DNA from: Planctomycetota bacterium
GTDB taxonomy: Bacteria > Planctomycetota > GCA-002687715 > DRQF01
Length of the DNA stretch: 64,000 nucleotides
Direction of reading: 5' to 3'
Assembly (NCBI GenBank): GCA_020639295.1
Contig: JACKGY010000005.1
Location: forward strand, 186,001-250,000
Of the stretch, positions 36,932 through 46,266 are shown one piece after another. Both the position numbers and the translations under genes were made by a program. The first letter of the stretch is position 1; every line of letters begins with the position of its first letter. The notes below the pieces were generated by a model, which had not been told where the DNA came from, ran no database searches, and saw only the letters and a program-made list of their open reading frames with translations.

Positions 36932-37204
36932 GACGCCGCGACCTCGCCTTTCACGATGGACCACCGATCGCCTTCACGGCGGCAACCCGAAGGGAGCCTG
37001 ACACCGGAGCCGGCCCATCGGCGCAAGCCACTCGCCCCCAGGGGCTTCAGCAAGATAGCACGTTCGGCCGGAGCTGGCAGGCGGTGGTCGGCTTCATCAA
37101 GAGGACACACGCAATACCCGATGCTCTCATCGCCACCGGACAGACTTCTCCTGCCGGCCTCCCTTCGGCCGTCGCGTCGCCCCCTTTGCCGAGCGAACCT
37201 GGCC

Positions 37205-38776
37205 ATGGCCGATGGAAGTTCTCCGCATCACGACCAGCAGGTGACCGGCTGGCGCGACCCCGAGGCCGGAGGCCTCCGGGTCGTCAGCCTGTTGAGCCTG
37301 TTCGGGACCATCCTGGTGGTCCTCTACTTCGAGATCGGCGGCGGCAACCTGCCGGGCAGCAAGCTCGACCGCGTCGACTTCCAGGCCTTCCGCGACGGCA
37401 GCCTGGCCCGCGAGGTCGAGAACGACTTCGCCGAGAACTCGGTGGTCGCCGAGACGGTTCGCCCGCGCTACAACGAATTCGCCTTCCGCCTGTTCGATCG
37501 CCACACCGATCGCGTCGTCGTCGGCCGCGATCACTGGCTCTTCGAGGCCTCGAACGCCAAAGCCAACTACCCGCGCCCCGGCGCCGAGGCCTTGATCGAG
37601 CGCCATCTCGCCGCGATCTCCGGAACCGTGTCCTGGTTCGCGGCCCACGGCACCAAGGTCCTGGTCCTGCCGCTGCCCAACAAGTGGGCCCTGTACCCCG
37701 ACAAGCTGCCCGAGGCGCGGAAACAGCCACGCAGCATCTGGCCGGAGATGGTCCGTGGCCTGAAGGCCCGCCAGGTCTGGACCCTCGATGCCGCCCCAGC
37801 CCTGAAACCGGACGGGGTCGCGACCTTCTTCGCCAACGACAGTCACTGGAGTGACCAGGGCTGCCTGGCGACGGCCGGCCTCCTCGCCGAGGAGATCCGC
37901 CAACGCTTCGGGACGCCCTTGCCGGGCCTGGCCTTCGACGGTCGCATCGTCGAGCACGAAGGAGGTACCTGGGAGGGCGATCTCCAGCGCATGCTGGGCT
38001 TCGTCAAGGACTCCGACTTCTACCGCTCCTTCACCGTGCCGCGCCGGCTCGTCCGGGTGGTCGACGACCGTGGTCGCGACCTCGAACCCGAAGGCGAGCA
38101 GACCCTCGTGCTCTGCGGCACCAGCTTCTCGCACACGCTCCACCTGGGCTCCAAGCTGGCCGCGCTGCTCGGGCGGCAGGTCGAGGATCGCAGCCTTCCC
38201 GGCAAGGGCCCCACCGTCGGCCTCCTGGCCCTCGCCCGCGAGATCATCGCCGGCGACCACGAGGCGCCGGCCCTGATCGTCTGGGAATTCCCCGAGAAGC
38301 ACGTCTTCGTGCGCAAGGACAGCTTCCTCGATCCGCTCGAGGCCTTCCTGGTCGAGCGCGAGAACGAGGAGCGCTATCCCGCTTCCTCGCGCCGGGAGCT
38401 GGTCATCACCGGCAGGACGGCCGAGAACGTGACCCTGGTCGACGACGGCGAGGGCGGGCTCGACGGTACGCCCACCACCGGTGACCCGATGCTCCTGGTC
38501 GACCTGGGCGAGGCGCTTCCGGCCAACGAGGGCTGGGCGGTCTGCTACCGGGTGAAGACGGCCAACCCGACCACGTCCAAGATCCTCTTCGACTGGGGGG
38601 CCGGATTCGGCCGCGACGAACGCTGCATCCAGCCGGTGGGCGGCCGCGACCGCGAGCAGCTCATCTGCATCCCGGTCGTCGGACCGGAGGGACGGGAGAC
38701 CCGTCGCTTCCGCCTCGATCCGGTCGACTCGAGCAGGCCCTTCGAGTTCCGGGACCTCCACCTCCGCCGGCGCTGA
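37205..38776 (+). CDS. AlgJ/AlgX-like SGNH O-acetyltransferase
   Basis: This 523-residue protein has one N-terminal membrane segment (VVSLLSLFGTILVVLYFEI) and an extracytoplasmic SGNH-fold domain. VVVGRDHWLFEA is the usual AlgJ entry strand. The catalytic pair DSHW gives Asp212 and His214. The nucleophile block GTSFS gives Ser307, the GTS variant seen in AlgX/AlgJ-like proteins in place of GDS. The C-terminal 130 residues are beta-rich, possibly carbohydrate binding. It should take acetyl groups delivered by the MBOAT protein encoded 4 nt downstream and place them on an exported polysaccharide. No clear Shine-Dalgarno; the start is set by the membrane segment. Confidence 0.83.
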   Translation: MADGSSPHHDQQVTGWRDPEAGGLRVVSLLSLFGTILVVLYFEIGGGNLPGSKLDRVDFQAFRDGSLAREVENDFAENSVVAETVRPRYNEFAFRLFDRHTDRVVVGRDHWLFEASNAKANYPRPGAEALIERHLAAISGTVSWFAAHGTKVLVLPLPNKWALYPDKLPEARKQPRSIWPEMVRGLKARQVWTLDAAPALKPDGVATFFANDSHWSDQGCLATAGLLAEEIRQRFGTPLPGLAFDGRIVEHEGGTWEGDLQRMLGFVKDSDFYRSFTVPRRLVRVVDDRGRDLEPEGEQTLVLCGTSFSHTLHLGSKLAALLGRQVEDRSLPGKGPTVGLLALAREIIAGDHEAPALIVWEFPEKHVFVRKDSFLDPLEAFLVERENEERYPASSRRELVITGRTAENVTLVDDGEGGLDGTPTTGDPMLLVDLGEALPANEGWAVCYRVKTANPTTSKILFDWGAGFGRDERCIQPVGGRDREQLICIPVVGPEGRETRRFRLDPVDSSRPFEFRDLHLRRR

Positions 38777-38780
38777 ACCC

Positions 38781-40166
38781 ATGGTCTTCACCACCCAGAT
38801 CTTCCTCTTCGCCTTCCTGCCGCTGGTCACGGCGATCTACTTCCTGTTGCCCCATCGCGGGCGCAACCTGATGTTGACCCTGGCCAGCTTCCTGTTCTAC
38901 GGCTGGTGGCGACCGGACTTCGTCCTGCTCATGACCTTCAGCGCGGTGGTCGACCACCAGGCCGGCGCCCGCGTGGCCCGACTCGAGGACGATCGCCGGC
39001 GACGGCGCTGGGTGTTCCTGAGCTGCGTGGTCAATCTCGCGCTGCTCGGCTTCTTCAAGTACGCGGACTTCGGCATCGAGAGCCTGAACGCGATCATCCA
39101 GCGCTTCGGCGGCGAGCCCTGGCCGCTCCTCCACGTCGTGCTGCCGGTGGGCATCAGCTTCTACACCTTCCAGTCGATGAGCTACACCATCGACATCTAT
39201 CGCGGCGACGCCGAGCCCCAGAAGAGCTTCCTCGACTTCATGGCCTACGTCGCGCTGTTCCCGCAGCTCGTGGCCGGCCCGATCGTCCGCTACCGCGAGA
39301 TCGCCGAGCAGCTGCGTTCGCGCCGCCACTCCTTCGCCCGGGCCAGCACCGGCGCCCTGCTCTTCCAGATGGGCTTCGCCAAGAAGGTTCTGCTCGCCGA
39401 CACGCTGGCACCGATCGCCGACCAGGCCTTCGGCCAGGCCCAGCTCGCCACCCCGGACGCCTGGACCGGCATCGTGGCCTACGCCTTCCAGATCTACTTC
39501 GACTTCTCCGGCTACTCCGACATGGCGATGGGACTCGGGCTGCTCTTCGGCTTCGTGTTCCCGATGAACTTCAATTCGCCCTACAAGTCGCAGAGCATCA
39601 CCGAGTTCTGGCGGCGCTGGCACGTATCGCTGTCGAGCTGGCTCCGGGACTACCTCTACATCCCGATGGGCGGCAACCGCCGGGGTCCCTTCCTCACCTA
39701 TGTCTTCCTGATGCTCACCATGCTGCTCGGCGGCCTCTGGCACGGCGCGTCCTGGACCTTCGTCGCTTGGGGCGCCTATCAGGGAGCCTGGCTGGTGATC
39801 GAGAGGCTGATCGGCAAGAGGCCCTTCTACGCTGCCCTGCCGAAGCCGCTACGCATCGCCTGCACCTTCGTCATCGCCCTCGGTGGCTGGGTCTTCTTCC
39901 GGGCGAACTCGCTGTCCCAGGCGACCGGTTACCTGATGGCCATGTTGGGACGGGACGGCGGTGCCGAAGGACTCCTCGAGATCGACCGTGCCGGCCTGCT
40001 GGCCTTCGGCTGCGGTGCCCTGATCATCTGGGGCATGCGGCCGGCGCACGAGCAGGTGCAGACCACGCGCCCCTGGCTCAGCCCGGCGGTGGCGGTCTTC
40101 TTCCTGGTGGCGGTCTGCGAGATCTGGTTCCAGGCCTACCGGCCCTTCCTCTACTTCCAGTTCTGA
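38781..40166 (+). CDS. MBOAT-family O-acyltransferase (AlgI-like)
   Basis: This 461-residue multi-pass membrane protein matches AlgI/DltB in length and pattern. It starts FTTQIFLFAFLPLVTAIYFLLP, then has LPVGISFYTFQSMSYTIDIYRG, FPQLVAGPIVRYREI and FDFSGYSDMAMGLGLLFGF. The catalytic His321 is in GGLWHGASW. It carries acetyl groups from cytoplasmic acetyl-CoA across the membrane to the SGNH partner encoded immediately upstream (4-nt gap). The pair looks like a two-component polysaccharide O-acetylation system. The plasmid-like sequence of antisense frames here is only codon shadow. Confidence 0.93.
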   Translation: MVFTTQIFLFAFLPLVTAIYFLLPHRGRNLMLTLASFLFYGWWRPDFVLLMTFSAVVDHQAGARVARLEDDRRRRRWVFLSCVVNLALLGFFKYADFGIESLNAIIQRFGGEPWPLLHVVLPVGISFYTFQSMSYTIDIYRGDAEPQKSFLDFMAYVALFPQLVAGPIVRYREIAEQLRSRRHSFARASTGALLFQMGFAKKVLLADTLAPIADQAFGQAQLATPDAWTGIVAYAFQIYFDFSGYSDMAMGLGLLFGFVFPMNFNSPYKSQSITEFWRRWHVSLSSWLRDYLYIPMGGNRRGPFLTYVFLMLTMLLGGLWHGASWTFVAWGAYQGAWLVIERLIGKRPFYAALPKPLRIACTFVIALGGWVFFRANSLSQATGYLMAMLGRDGGAEGLLEIDRAGLLAFGCGALIIWGMRPAHEQVQTTRPWLSPAVAVFFLVAVCEIWFQAYRPFLYFQF

Positions 40167-40170
40167 GCCC

Positions 40171-40189
40171 CGCCGGCCCGCGGCCGGCG
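40171..40189. terminator. GC-rich hairpin between convergent genes, possible terminator
   Basis: A perfect 8-bp stem CGCCGGCC with GGCCGGCG around a 3-nt loop lies between the stop of the MBOAT gene and the stop of the convergent glycosyltransferase gene. There is no T-run, so termination is only suggested by position. Confidence 0.4.
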
Positions 40190-40193
40190 CGAC

Positions 40194-41327
40194 TCAGCCC
40201 TTGCGGATCTTCCAGGCCTTCAGGGTCTCGAGGTTCCGCCGCGAGACGGCGCGGATGTAGTAGGTCCCCGGTCCGACCTGTTCCCACATGATCTGGGAGA
40301 CCTGGAAGGGCCCGTCCGCCCGCGGGAACATGCCGATCGCCAGGGTGAAGATGGGATTGCCGGCGAACTCGACGAAGTAGTCGGCGGCCGGCTGCCCGAG
40401 GTCGAAGGCCGGCGCCTCCCGCCCGGTCGCGACCTCCTCGAACTCGAAGGGCATGATGTGTCGGCCGAGGCGGTGGGTCTCGAGGCTCTGGGCGAGATTT
40501 TCCTCGTGGATGCGCAGCCCCTCCTCGCCGAAGTGCTTGAGGAAGAACCGGCGCGCCGAGAGTCGGTGGCGATACTGGGCCCCGCGAACGTGGCGATCGG
40601 CGCTCTGCGACCAGTAGTGGAGCATCCTCGCCGCCGGCACGTGCAGGAGCTTGCGACCGGCCCGGCGCAGGCGCAGGAACAGGTCGCTGTCCTCGAAGTA
40701 GAGGGGGTAGCCCGGGTCGAAGGGCCATTCCGTCGCATAGAGTTCGCGTCGGAACACCAGGCAGGAGCCGGAGAGCATCTCCATCTCGATCGGCTCCTCG
40801 GCCGCCCAGTAGCGATGGGCGAAGCGCGTGCGCTCGCGTAGATTCCGGGCGGCCGCCTCGTGATCGGTCTGGGCCAGGGTCTGCAGGGCGATCAGCTCCG
40901 GCGATGGCGCCTCGTTGGGCGGCATCATGCAGGTCGCCTCCGGGTCCATGTAGGCCAGCGGACCGACCACCGCGGCCTCGGGATCGCGTTCCAAGACGTC
41001 GATCAGCGCGCGGAAGCAGCCGTCGAGGAACCGGGCGTCCGGATTGAGGATCATGTGGTAGCGACCACGAGCCAGGTGGAAACCCTGGTTGTTCGCCGGG
41101 CCGTAGCCCACGTTTGCGGTGTTGAGGATGACCGCGACGCGATCGGAACGCAGCTCTTCGAGCCGGGCGGCGTCGTCCCCTCGCGAGGCGTTGTCGACGA
41201 TGATCACCTCGTAGCGACCGGGTCGGCCGGCGACCTCGAAATCCTGCGCGGCGATGCTGTCGAGCAGCGGCGCGATGAAGTGCGCGCTGTTGAAGTTGAC
41301 GACGACGATCGACAGATCGGGCGCCAT
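40194..41327 (-). CDS. Family 2 glycosyltransferase (rhamnosyltransferase-like)
   Basis: This 377-residue protein has the N-terminal GT-A domain start LSIVVVNFNSAHFIAPLLDSI. It continues with EVIIVDNAS, NVGYGPANNQGFHLARG and the metal-site motif LNPDAR (DxD position). The acceptor-side motifs are MLSGSCLVFRRELY and LYFEDSDLFLRLRRAG. This is the WbbL-like branch often found in O-antigen loci. The C-terminal roughly 110 residues are an extra beta-rich region (TLAIGMFPRADGPFQVSQIM). Its ATG overlaps the TGA of the ABC ATPase gene (TGATG), so it is the last gene of a Wzm-Wzt-GT operon. It likely adds a sugar to the exported chain. Confidence 0.9.
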   Translation of the reverse strand: MAPDLSIVVVNFNSAHFIAPLLDSIAAQDFEVAGRPGRYEVIIVDNASRGDDAARLEELRSDRVAVILNTANVGYGPANNQGFHLARGRYHMILNPDARFLDGCFRALIDVLERDPEAAVVGPLAYMDPEATCMMPPNEAPSPELIALQTLAQTDHEAAARNLRERTRFAHRYWAAEEPIEMEMLSGSCLVFRRELYATEWPFDPGYPLYFEDSDLFLRLRRAGRKLLHVPAARMLHYWSQSADRHVRGAQYRHRLSARRFFLKHFGEEGLRIHEENLAQSLETHRLGRHIMPFEFEEVATGREAPAFDLGQPAADYFVEFAGNPIFTLAIGMFPRADGPFQVSQIMWEQVGPGTYYIRAVSRRNLETLKAWKIRKG

Positions 41328-42556
41328 CAGCCGCCCTTCTCGTCCTTCCGCGACCCGACCGGAGTCTCCCAGCTGGTCTCGGCCAAGTAGATGCCCTTGT
41401 GCAGACCCTGGTGGCTCACCTTGAAGCGGGCCGCTCCCTGGCGCTGGTCGATGAAGTGCGCCGCGCTCTTGTCGGTGATGTAGGCGGCGACCTCGTATTC
41501 GCCCGCGAGCAGGCGCAGGTCGGGCGCGCGCATGACCACCTCCTGGGGTTCCGTGGAGGTGACCAGGGGCCGCTCGGGGCGCGAGGCGAAGACCAGGGTG
41601 CCGTCGTTGCGCAGGACCGCGATCATCGGGAAGACGGGCTCGCCCTCCTCGGGATTCACGTAGCGGAAGCGCAGGCAGAGATCGTCGCCGGTCTGGAACT
41701 CGCGCCGCGGTTCGGCCTCGTTCCCCAGATGCAGGGTCACGGCGTCGATCGCCGCCAGCCCTCGCACCATCTCGCCCTCCGGCCCTTCCCGACGCATGGC
41801 GTAGTCGGCCTGCAGCTTGAGCAGGATGTTCTCGTACTCGTCGGTGACGGCGATCGGGTCGCCATCCATCACCATCTTGCCCTCGTGGATCCAGATGGCG
41901 CGGTCACAGATCTCGCGGATGTGATAGACGCTGTGGCTGACGAAGAGGATCGTCTTGTCGGCGCTGCGGTACTCGGCGAACTTGTCCATGCACTTCTTCT
42001 GGAAGTGGGCGTCGCCGACCGCGAGGACCTCGTCGAGGATCAGGATGTCGGGATTCACCAACATGGAGGCCGCGAAGCCGAGGCGCATGGCCATGCCGGA
42101 GGAGTAGGTACGGACCGGCCGCTCGAGGAACTCGCCCAGCTCGGAGAAGGCGGCGATCTCGTCGTAGCGTTCCTTCACCTGCGCGCGCGGGATGCCCTGC
42201 ACCGCCGCGTTCATGTAGATGTTCTCCTTGCCGCTGAACTCGGGGTGGAAGCCGGCCCCGAGTTCGAGCATCGAGGAGACGGTGCCGTTCAGGCGGAAGT
42301 TGCCCTCGTTCTGGCGCGAGGTCCCGGTCAGGATCTTGAGCAAGGTCGACTTGCCGGCACCGTTGATGCCGATGACGCCCAGCGCCTGTCCGGGCCAGAG
42401 CTCGAAGCTGATGTCGCGGAGCGCCCATTTCTCGGTGTGGAACTTCTTCCTGCCGAAGCAGAGAAGTTCCTTCAGCCGGGCGCGCGGGTCTGGATAGAGC
42501 CGATAGCTCTTGCCGATGCCCTCGACCACCACGCTCGGTCCGCTTCCTTCCGTCAT
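41327..42556 (-). CDS. wzt: ABC transporter ATPase for polysaccharide export (Wzt-type) with C-terminal substrate-binding domain
   Basis: This 408-residue protein has Walker A GINGAGKST at 63-71, the signature YSSGMAMRLGFA, Walker B DILILDE and the H-loop SHSVYHI. Beyond the roughly 245-residue ATPase, a beta-sandwich tail of about 150 residues (DDLCLRFRYVNPEEGEP, LLAGEYEVAAYITDKS) matches the Wzt C-terminal domain that recognises the terminal cap or modification of the glycan. It powers export of lipid-linked polysaccharide with the permease encoded 7 nt upstream. The start at 42556 lies just past the permease stop; a longer frame from 42742 would overlap the permease and is not coding. Confidence 0.93.
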   Translation of the reverse strand: MTEGSGPSVVVEGIGKSYRLYPDPRARLKELLCFGRKKFHTEKWALRDISFELWPGQALGVIGINGAGKSTLLKILTGTSRQNEGNFRLNGTVSSMLELGAGFHPEFSGKENIYMNAAVQGIPRAQVKERYDEIAAFSELGEFLERPVRTYSSGMAMRLGFAASMLVNPDILILDEVLAVGDAHFQKKCMDKFAEYRSADKTILFVSHSVYHIREICDRAIWIHEGKMVMDGDPIAVTDEYENILLKLQADYAMRREGPEGEMVRGLAAIDAVTLHLGNEAEPRREFQTGDDLCLRFRYVNPEEGEPVFPMIAVLRNDGTLVFASRPERPLVTSTEPQEVVMRAPDLRLLAGEYEVAAYITDKSAAHFIDQRQGAARFKVSHQGLHKGIYLAETSWETPVGSRKDEKGG

Positions 42557-42563
42557 GGCTCCC

Positions 42564-43457
42564 TCAGATCTCGTCCGCGAAGCGGTGCTTCTTGGCCATG
42601 AAGGTGCGATAGCCCAGGACCAGCGTGCCCAGGGCGATCGCGGCGAAGATCCCCAGCCGCAGCATGACGTCGGCGAGCTCGAGCTTGACCGGTACGCCAT
42701 CCACGATCGTGTAGCGCAGCTCCTCGGGATAGACGAGGGCATAGCGGTAGAGGTCGACCATGTAGGTCATCGGGTTCCAGTCGAAGATCCAGATCCAGGT
42801 CAGCTCCTTGTTCTGGGCCAGGATCTCCTTCACGTAGACGATGGGCGTCAGGAAGAACCAGAGGTTGATCGCCAGGGGAGCGAGCTGGCCGACGTCGCGC
42901 ACGAAGACGTTCGCGGTCGACAGCAGGTAGCCCAAGCCGAGCAGGAAGGCCGCGTGCAGGATCAGCACGATCGGGAACATCCAGATCAGCGGCGAGACGA
43001 AACCGGTGAAGGTGAAGGTCACCGTGCAGAACACGGTCACGAGCACCAGGAGATTGATGAAGTAGGCGATCAGGACGCTGATCGAGAGCAGCTCGGCGGG
43101 GAAGGCGACCTTCTTGACCAGGTTGCCGTTCTCCGGAATGGTGTTCACCGAGCGCATCAGGAACTCGGCGGTGGCCAGCCAGGGCAGGAGCCCGCAGCAG
43201 AGCAGGACCACGTAGAAGCTGTCGCCGTCGAAGGCCCGTCCCCCATTGACGGTCTGGAGCAGGCTGCTCCAGGTGTTGTCCATCTTGATGCCCATGAGGT
43301 TGACGAAGACGACGTAGTAGACCGCCATCATGATCATGGGCTGGAGGAAGGGCCAGGGCCAGCCCAGGAGCGAGCCGACGTAGCGTTGCCGCAGCTCGCG
43401 CCGGACGAAGGCGGAGAGCATCTCGCGAAAACGCAAACACTGCTTGAGCAGATCCAT
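42564..43457 (-). CDS. wzm: ABC-2 type polysaccharide export permease (Wzm-type)
   Basis: This 297-residue membrane protein has an amphipathic N-terminus (RELRQRYVGSLLGWPWPFLQP, the RxxYxxSxLGxxW pattern of ABC-2 permeases). About six membrane segments follow, including YYVVFVNLMGI, LLPWLATAEFLMR, ISVLIAYFINLLVLVTVF and FLTPIVYVKEIL. It ends NPMTYMVDLYRYALVYPE and a last helix. It forms the membrane channel for lipid-linked polysaccharide with the Wzt-like ATPase. It is the first gene of the minus-strand operon, reading away from the flavoprotein gene. Confidence 0.93.
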   Translation of the reverse strand: MDLLKQCLRFREMLSAFVRRELRQRYVGSLLGWPWPFLQPMIMMAVYYVVFVNLMGIKMDNTWSSLLQTVNGGRAFDGDSFYVVLLCCGLLPWLATAEFLMRSVNTIPENGNLVKKVAFPAELLSISVLIAYFINLLVLVTVFCTVTFTFTGFVSPLIWMFPIVLILHAAFLLGLGYLLSTANVFVRDVGQLAPLAINLWFFLTPIVYVKEILAQNKELTWIWIFDWNPMTYMVDLYRYALVYPEELRYTIVDGVPVKLELADVMLRLGIFAAIALGTLVLGYRTFMAKKHRFADEI

Positions 43458-43821
43458 GGGGAGGCTTCCAAGACCGCGGGCGCGGCCGCAGGTTAGCAGC
43501 CCCCCGGAGCAGCTTCAAGATTCACAAACCCATTGCAAACAGAGCATTAGGACGGGCGCAACGGCGCCGCGACCCTGGCGACGGCGAGGACCCCGTGTTA
43601 GGCTCGCGCCGTCCGGAACCGGGTCGGCCGCGCAGGGCCAGCCGGGCTCCGGACGCTTGTTACATCGCCCGCGACGGGCACGGAACTGAACGAAACCGGG
43701 GCCGAGACCCTCCGGCCGGCGCAGAATCCCGAAAAGGGAGCAGGCACCGGAAATCAGCCTCACCCAAGGGCTTCCAGCGGTCGATCTTGATCCTGAGCGA
43801 GGACAGTGCGGAGTGACATCG
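43458..43821. other. Divergent intergenic region of the polysaccharide locus
   Basis: This is 364 nt between the Wzm gene (minus) and the flavoprotein gene (plus), expected to hold promoters for both arms of the locus. A less GC-rich patch around 43515-43550 (CACAAACCCATTGCAAACAG) is the likeliest promoter area. No boxes were assigned. Confidence 0.45.
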
Positions 43822-45246
43822 ATGGCATCTGATGACGATCGGGTCCTGATCCTGGGCGGTGGCCTGGCCGGCGCCTCGGCGGCTCACGTCCTGGCCCGCG
43901 CCGGCCGCCGGGTCACGCTGCTGGAGAAGGAAGCCGAGATCGGGGGTCTCGCCAACAGCCTGCTTCACGAGAGCGAGCATGGCCGGTTCTGGTACGACTT
44001 CGGCCCGCATCGCTTCCACAGTGTCGATCAGCGCGTCCACGAGGAGACCATCGCGGTCCTCGGCGACAACAAGGTGGAGCGGGCGCGGGTGTCACGCATC
44101 CTGCTCTACGATCAGTTCTTCGACTACCCCCTGAAGCTCTCGAAGGCCCTGGTGCAGCTGCCGAAGCCGGTGATGCTCCGGGCCATCTTCGACTACTTCG
44201 TGCAGGCCACCAAGAACCTGTTCACCAGCCCGAAGGACCGCAACTTCGAGGAGTGGGTCGTCCGTCGTTTCGGTCGCAAGCTCTACGAGATCTTCTTCGG
44301 CGTCTACACCGCCAAGACCTGGGGCCTCCCCTGCACCAAGATCTCGGCCGACTGGGCCTCGCAGCGCATCAGCCAGGCCTCCCTCTGGGACACGATCGTC
44401 AAGTCGGTGTTCCGGCCCCGCAAGGAGGCCCGCAGCCTGGTCAGCAAGTTCCACTACCCGGCCAAGGGCGGCGTCGGCGAGATCGCCAAGAGCTTCGCCC
44501 GATCCGCCCAGGGCAACGGCGCCGAGGTGCGGACCGGGGTCGAGGTGGAGGCGGTCCTGGTCGAGAACGGGCGCTGCCTGGGGGTCCGCGCCCGCAACGA
44601 ACGCGGTGAGACCGAGGTGATCAAGGCCGGCACCGTGCTCAACACGATGCCGCTGACCTTGCTCGTCCGCCTGCTCGAGCCGGGTGCTCCGGCCGAGATC
44701 CTCGCCCACGTGGACGCCCTCAAGCACCGCAGCATGGTCTTCGTGTTCCTGGTCCTCGACCGCCCCACGTTGACCCACGACCACTGGATCTACATCCCCG
44801 AGGACACGCTCACCGTCCACCGCCTGTCGGAGCCCAAGAACTTCAGCGACGACTGCGCGCCGGCGGACAAGACCCTGATCTGCGCCGAGATCACCTGCGA
44901 CTTCGGTGACGAGATCTGGACCAAGACCGACTCGGAGTTGCGCGAGGTCGCCGTCCGCGACCTGGTCAAGATCGGCCTGATCAAGCCGGAGGAGGTCCTC
45001 GAGACCTTCTCCCACCGCGAGCTCTTTGCCTACCCGCTCTACGACCTCGAGTACCGCGAGCACCTGGAAGCGGTCCTGGCCCACGCCGACGGGATCGCCC
45101 ACCTGGACACCACCGGCCGTCAGGGCCTGTTCAAGTACAACAACATGGACCATTCCATCGCCATGGGCTTCACGGCGGCGGACAACCTGCTTGGCGAGGA
45201 CGCCGATCACCGTCAGGTGGCGACCGGCGACACCTACTTCGGCTGA
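43822..45246 (+). CDS. FAD-dependent NAD(P)-binding oxidoreductase, UDP-galactopyranose mutase-like or protoporphyrinogen oxidase-like
   Basis: This 474-residue protein has the dinucleotide fold RVLILGGGLAGASAAHVLARAG, then EKEAEIGGLANS and WYDFGPHRFHS. The latter is the FAD-contacting block found in amine-oxidase-type flavoproteins of polysaccharide loci. FFGVYTAKTWGLPCTKISADWA and FHYPAKGGVGEIAKS continue the family pattern, ending DHSIAMGFTAADNLLGED. It may isomerise or oxidise a nucleotide-sugar or lipid-linked sugar. A second relative lies at 54491-55795. The ATG at 43822 is chosen, with CGGAG 8 nt before; a GTG at 43813 would add three residues. Confidence 0.85.
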   Translation: MASDDDRVLILGGGLAGASAAHVLARAGRRVTLLEKEAEIGGLANSLLHESEHGRFWYDFGPHRFHSVDQRVHEETIAVLGDNKVERARVSRILLYDQFFDYPLKLSKALVQLPKPVMLRAIFDYFVQATKNLFTSPKDRNFEEWVVRRFGRKLYEIFFGVYTAKTWGLPCTKISADWASQRISQASLWDTIVKSVFRPRKEARSLVSKFHYPAKGGVGEIAKSFARSAQGNGAEVRTGVEVEAVLVENGRCLGVRARNERGETEVIKAGTVLNTMPLTLLVRLLEPGAPAEILAHVDALKHRSMVFVFLVLDRPTLTHDHWIYIPEDTLTVHRLSEPKNFSDDCAPADKTLICAEITCDFGDEIWTKTDSELREVAVRDLVKIGLIKPEEVLETFSHRELFAYPLYDLEYREHLEAVLAHADGIAHLDTTGRQGLFKYNNMDHSIAMGFTAADNLLGEDADHRQVATGDTYFG

Positions 45247-45328
45247 AGTCGAGGCCGGCCGACATCGCTTCGCAACCGGATGGGAACGTGACCAGCGACC
45301 AGCACGACGACAGGAACCGGCTCGGAGC

Positions 45329-46246
45329 ATGACCGGCAACGGCGATGATCGGCTGCGGCTCACCGACCTGCCGCTGGTGCCGGTGGCCTGCGCCATGTGC
45401 GGGTCCGACGAGGCGAAGGTGATCGTCTCCGATCCCCCCTTCGAGGTCCGCCGCTGCGGCCGCTGCGCCTTCGTCTACGTCAGTCCCCGGGTGCCGGACG
45501 ACGAGATCCACCGGATCTACGGCGACGAGTACTTCCAGAGCGATTGCCCCTCGGACTACGGCTACGGCGGCTACCTCGAGGATGCCGCCTGCCACCGCAA
45601 GACCTTCCGGAAGAAGGCCCGCTTCGTCACCCGGTTCAAGCAGTCGGGGCGCCTGCTCGAGATCGGCGCGGCCGGCGGTTTCTTCCTCGACGAGATGCGG
45701 CGCCGAGGGTTCCAGGTGGAGGGCGTCGAGCTCTCGCCCCGGGCCTGCGCCTTCGCCCGCGAGCAGCTCGGCATCGAGACCATCCACAACGCCCGCCTGC
45801 AGGACCTGGACTTCGCCCCGGCCAGCTTCGACCTGATCGTCGCCTTCGACGTGATCGAGCACCTCGCCGATCCCTTCACGGCCCTCCGCGACATGCGTCG
45901 CCTGCTCGCCCCCGACGGCGTCCTCGTCCTCCAGACCCAGAACGTCGCCTCGCTGGCCGCGCGCGTTCTGGGCCGCCGCTGGCACCACTACAAGCACCTC
46001 GAACACATCTATCACTTCGATCCGGACTCGATGCGCCGCGCCCTCGCCGAGGCCGGACTCGAGACCCTCGAATTGACGGCCGGGCGGTCGGGCAAGTACA
46101 TTTCCCTGGCGTTCTTCATCGAGCGGATGAGGCGCTACAATCGCATCGCCCATCTGCTCCTGAAACCGCTGGAACCGCTCGGTCACCTGCGCTTCTACGT
46201 CAACCCCTTCGACGAGATGCTGGTCGCCGCGCGCCCGGAAACCTGA
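45329..46246 (+). CDS. Class I SAM-dependent methyltransferase with N-terminal zinc-ribbon
   Basis: This 305-residue protein has an N-terminal four-Cys knuckle CAMC ... CGRC at about residues 21-42, as in methyltransferases of sugar clusters. GDEYFQSD then leads to SAM motif I LLEIGAAGGFFLDEM, followed by VEGVELSPRACAFA, FDLIVAFDVIEHLADPF and LAPDGVLVLQTQN. It probably methylates a sugar or nucleotide-sugar of the exported glycan. The longer open frame upstream belongs to the end of the flavoprotein gene in another frame. The ATG at 45329 follows a CGGAG. It is 82 nt after the flavoprotein stop and 20 nt before the YfhO-like gene. Confidence 0.88.
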   Translation: MTGNGDDRLRLTDLPLVPVACAMCGSDEAKVIVSDPPFEVRRCGRCAFVYVSPRVPDDEIHRIYGDEYFQSDCPSDYGYGGYLEDAACHRKTFRKKARFVTRFKQSGRLLEIGAAGGFFLDEMRRRGFQVEGVELSPRACAFAREQLGIETIHNARLQDLDFAPASFDLIVAFDVIEHLADPFTALRDMRRLLAPDGVLVLQTQNVASLAARVLGRRWHHYKHLEHIYHFDPDSMRRALAEAGLETLELTAGRSGKYISLAFFIERMRRYNRIAHLLLKPLEPLGHLRFYVNPFDEMLVAARPET

Positions 46247-46266
46247 GCCGAGTCGAGGATGTCCAG

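Noticed and set aside
36230..37204. Upstream extension of the AlgJ-like gene over the phosphoesterase gene
   Set aside because: It is antisense to a coherent lipoprotein; the membrane anchor of the AlgJ-like protein starts just after 37205.
42557..42742. Longer N-terminus for the Wzt-like ATPase
   Set aside because: It would overlap the permease gene and gives Ser/Trp/Arg-rich sequence; the ATPase begins normally at 42556.
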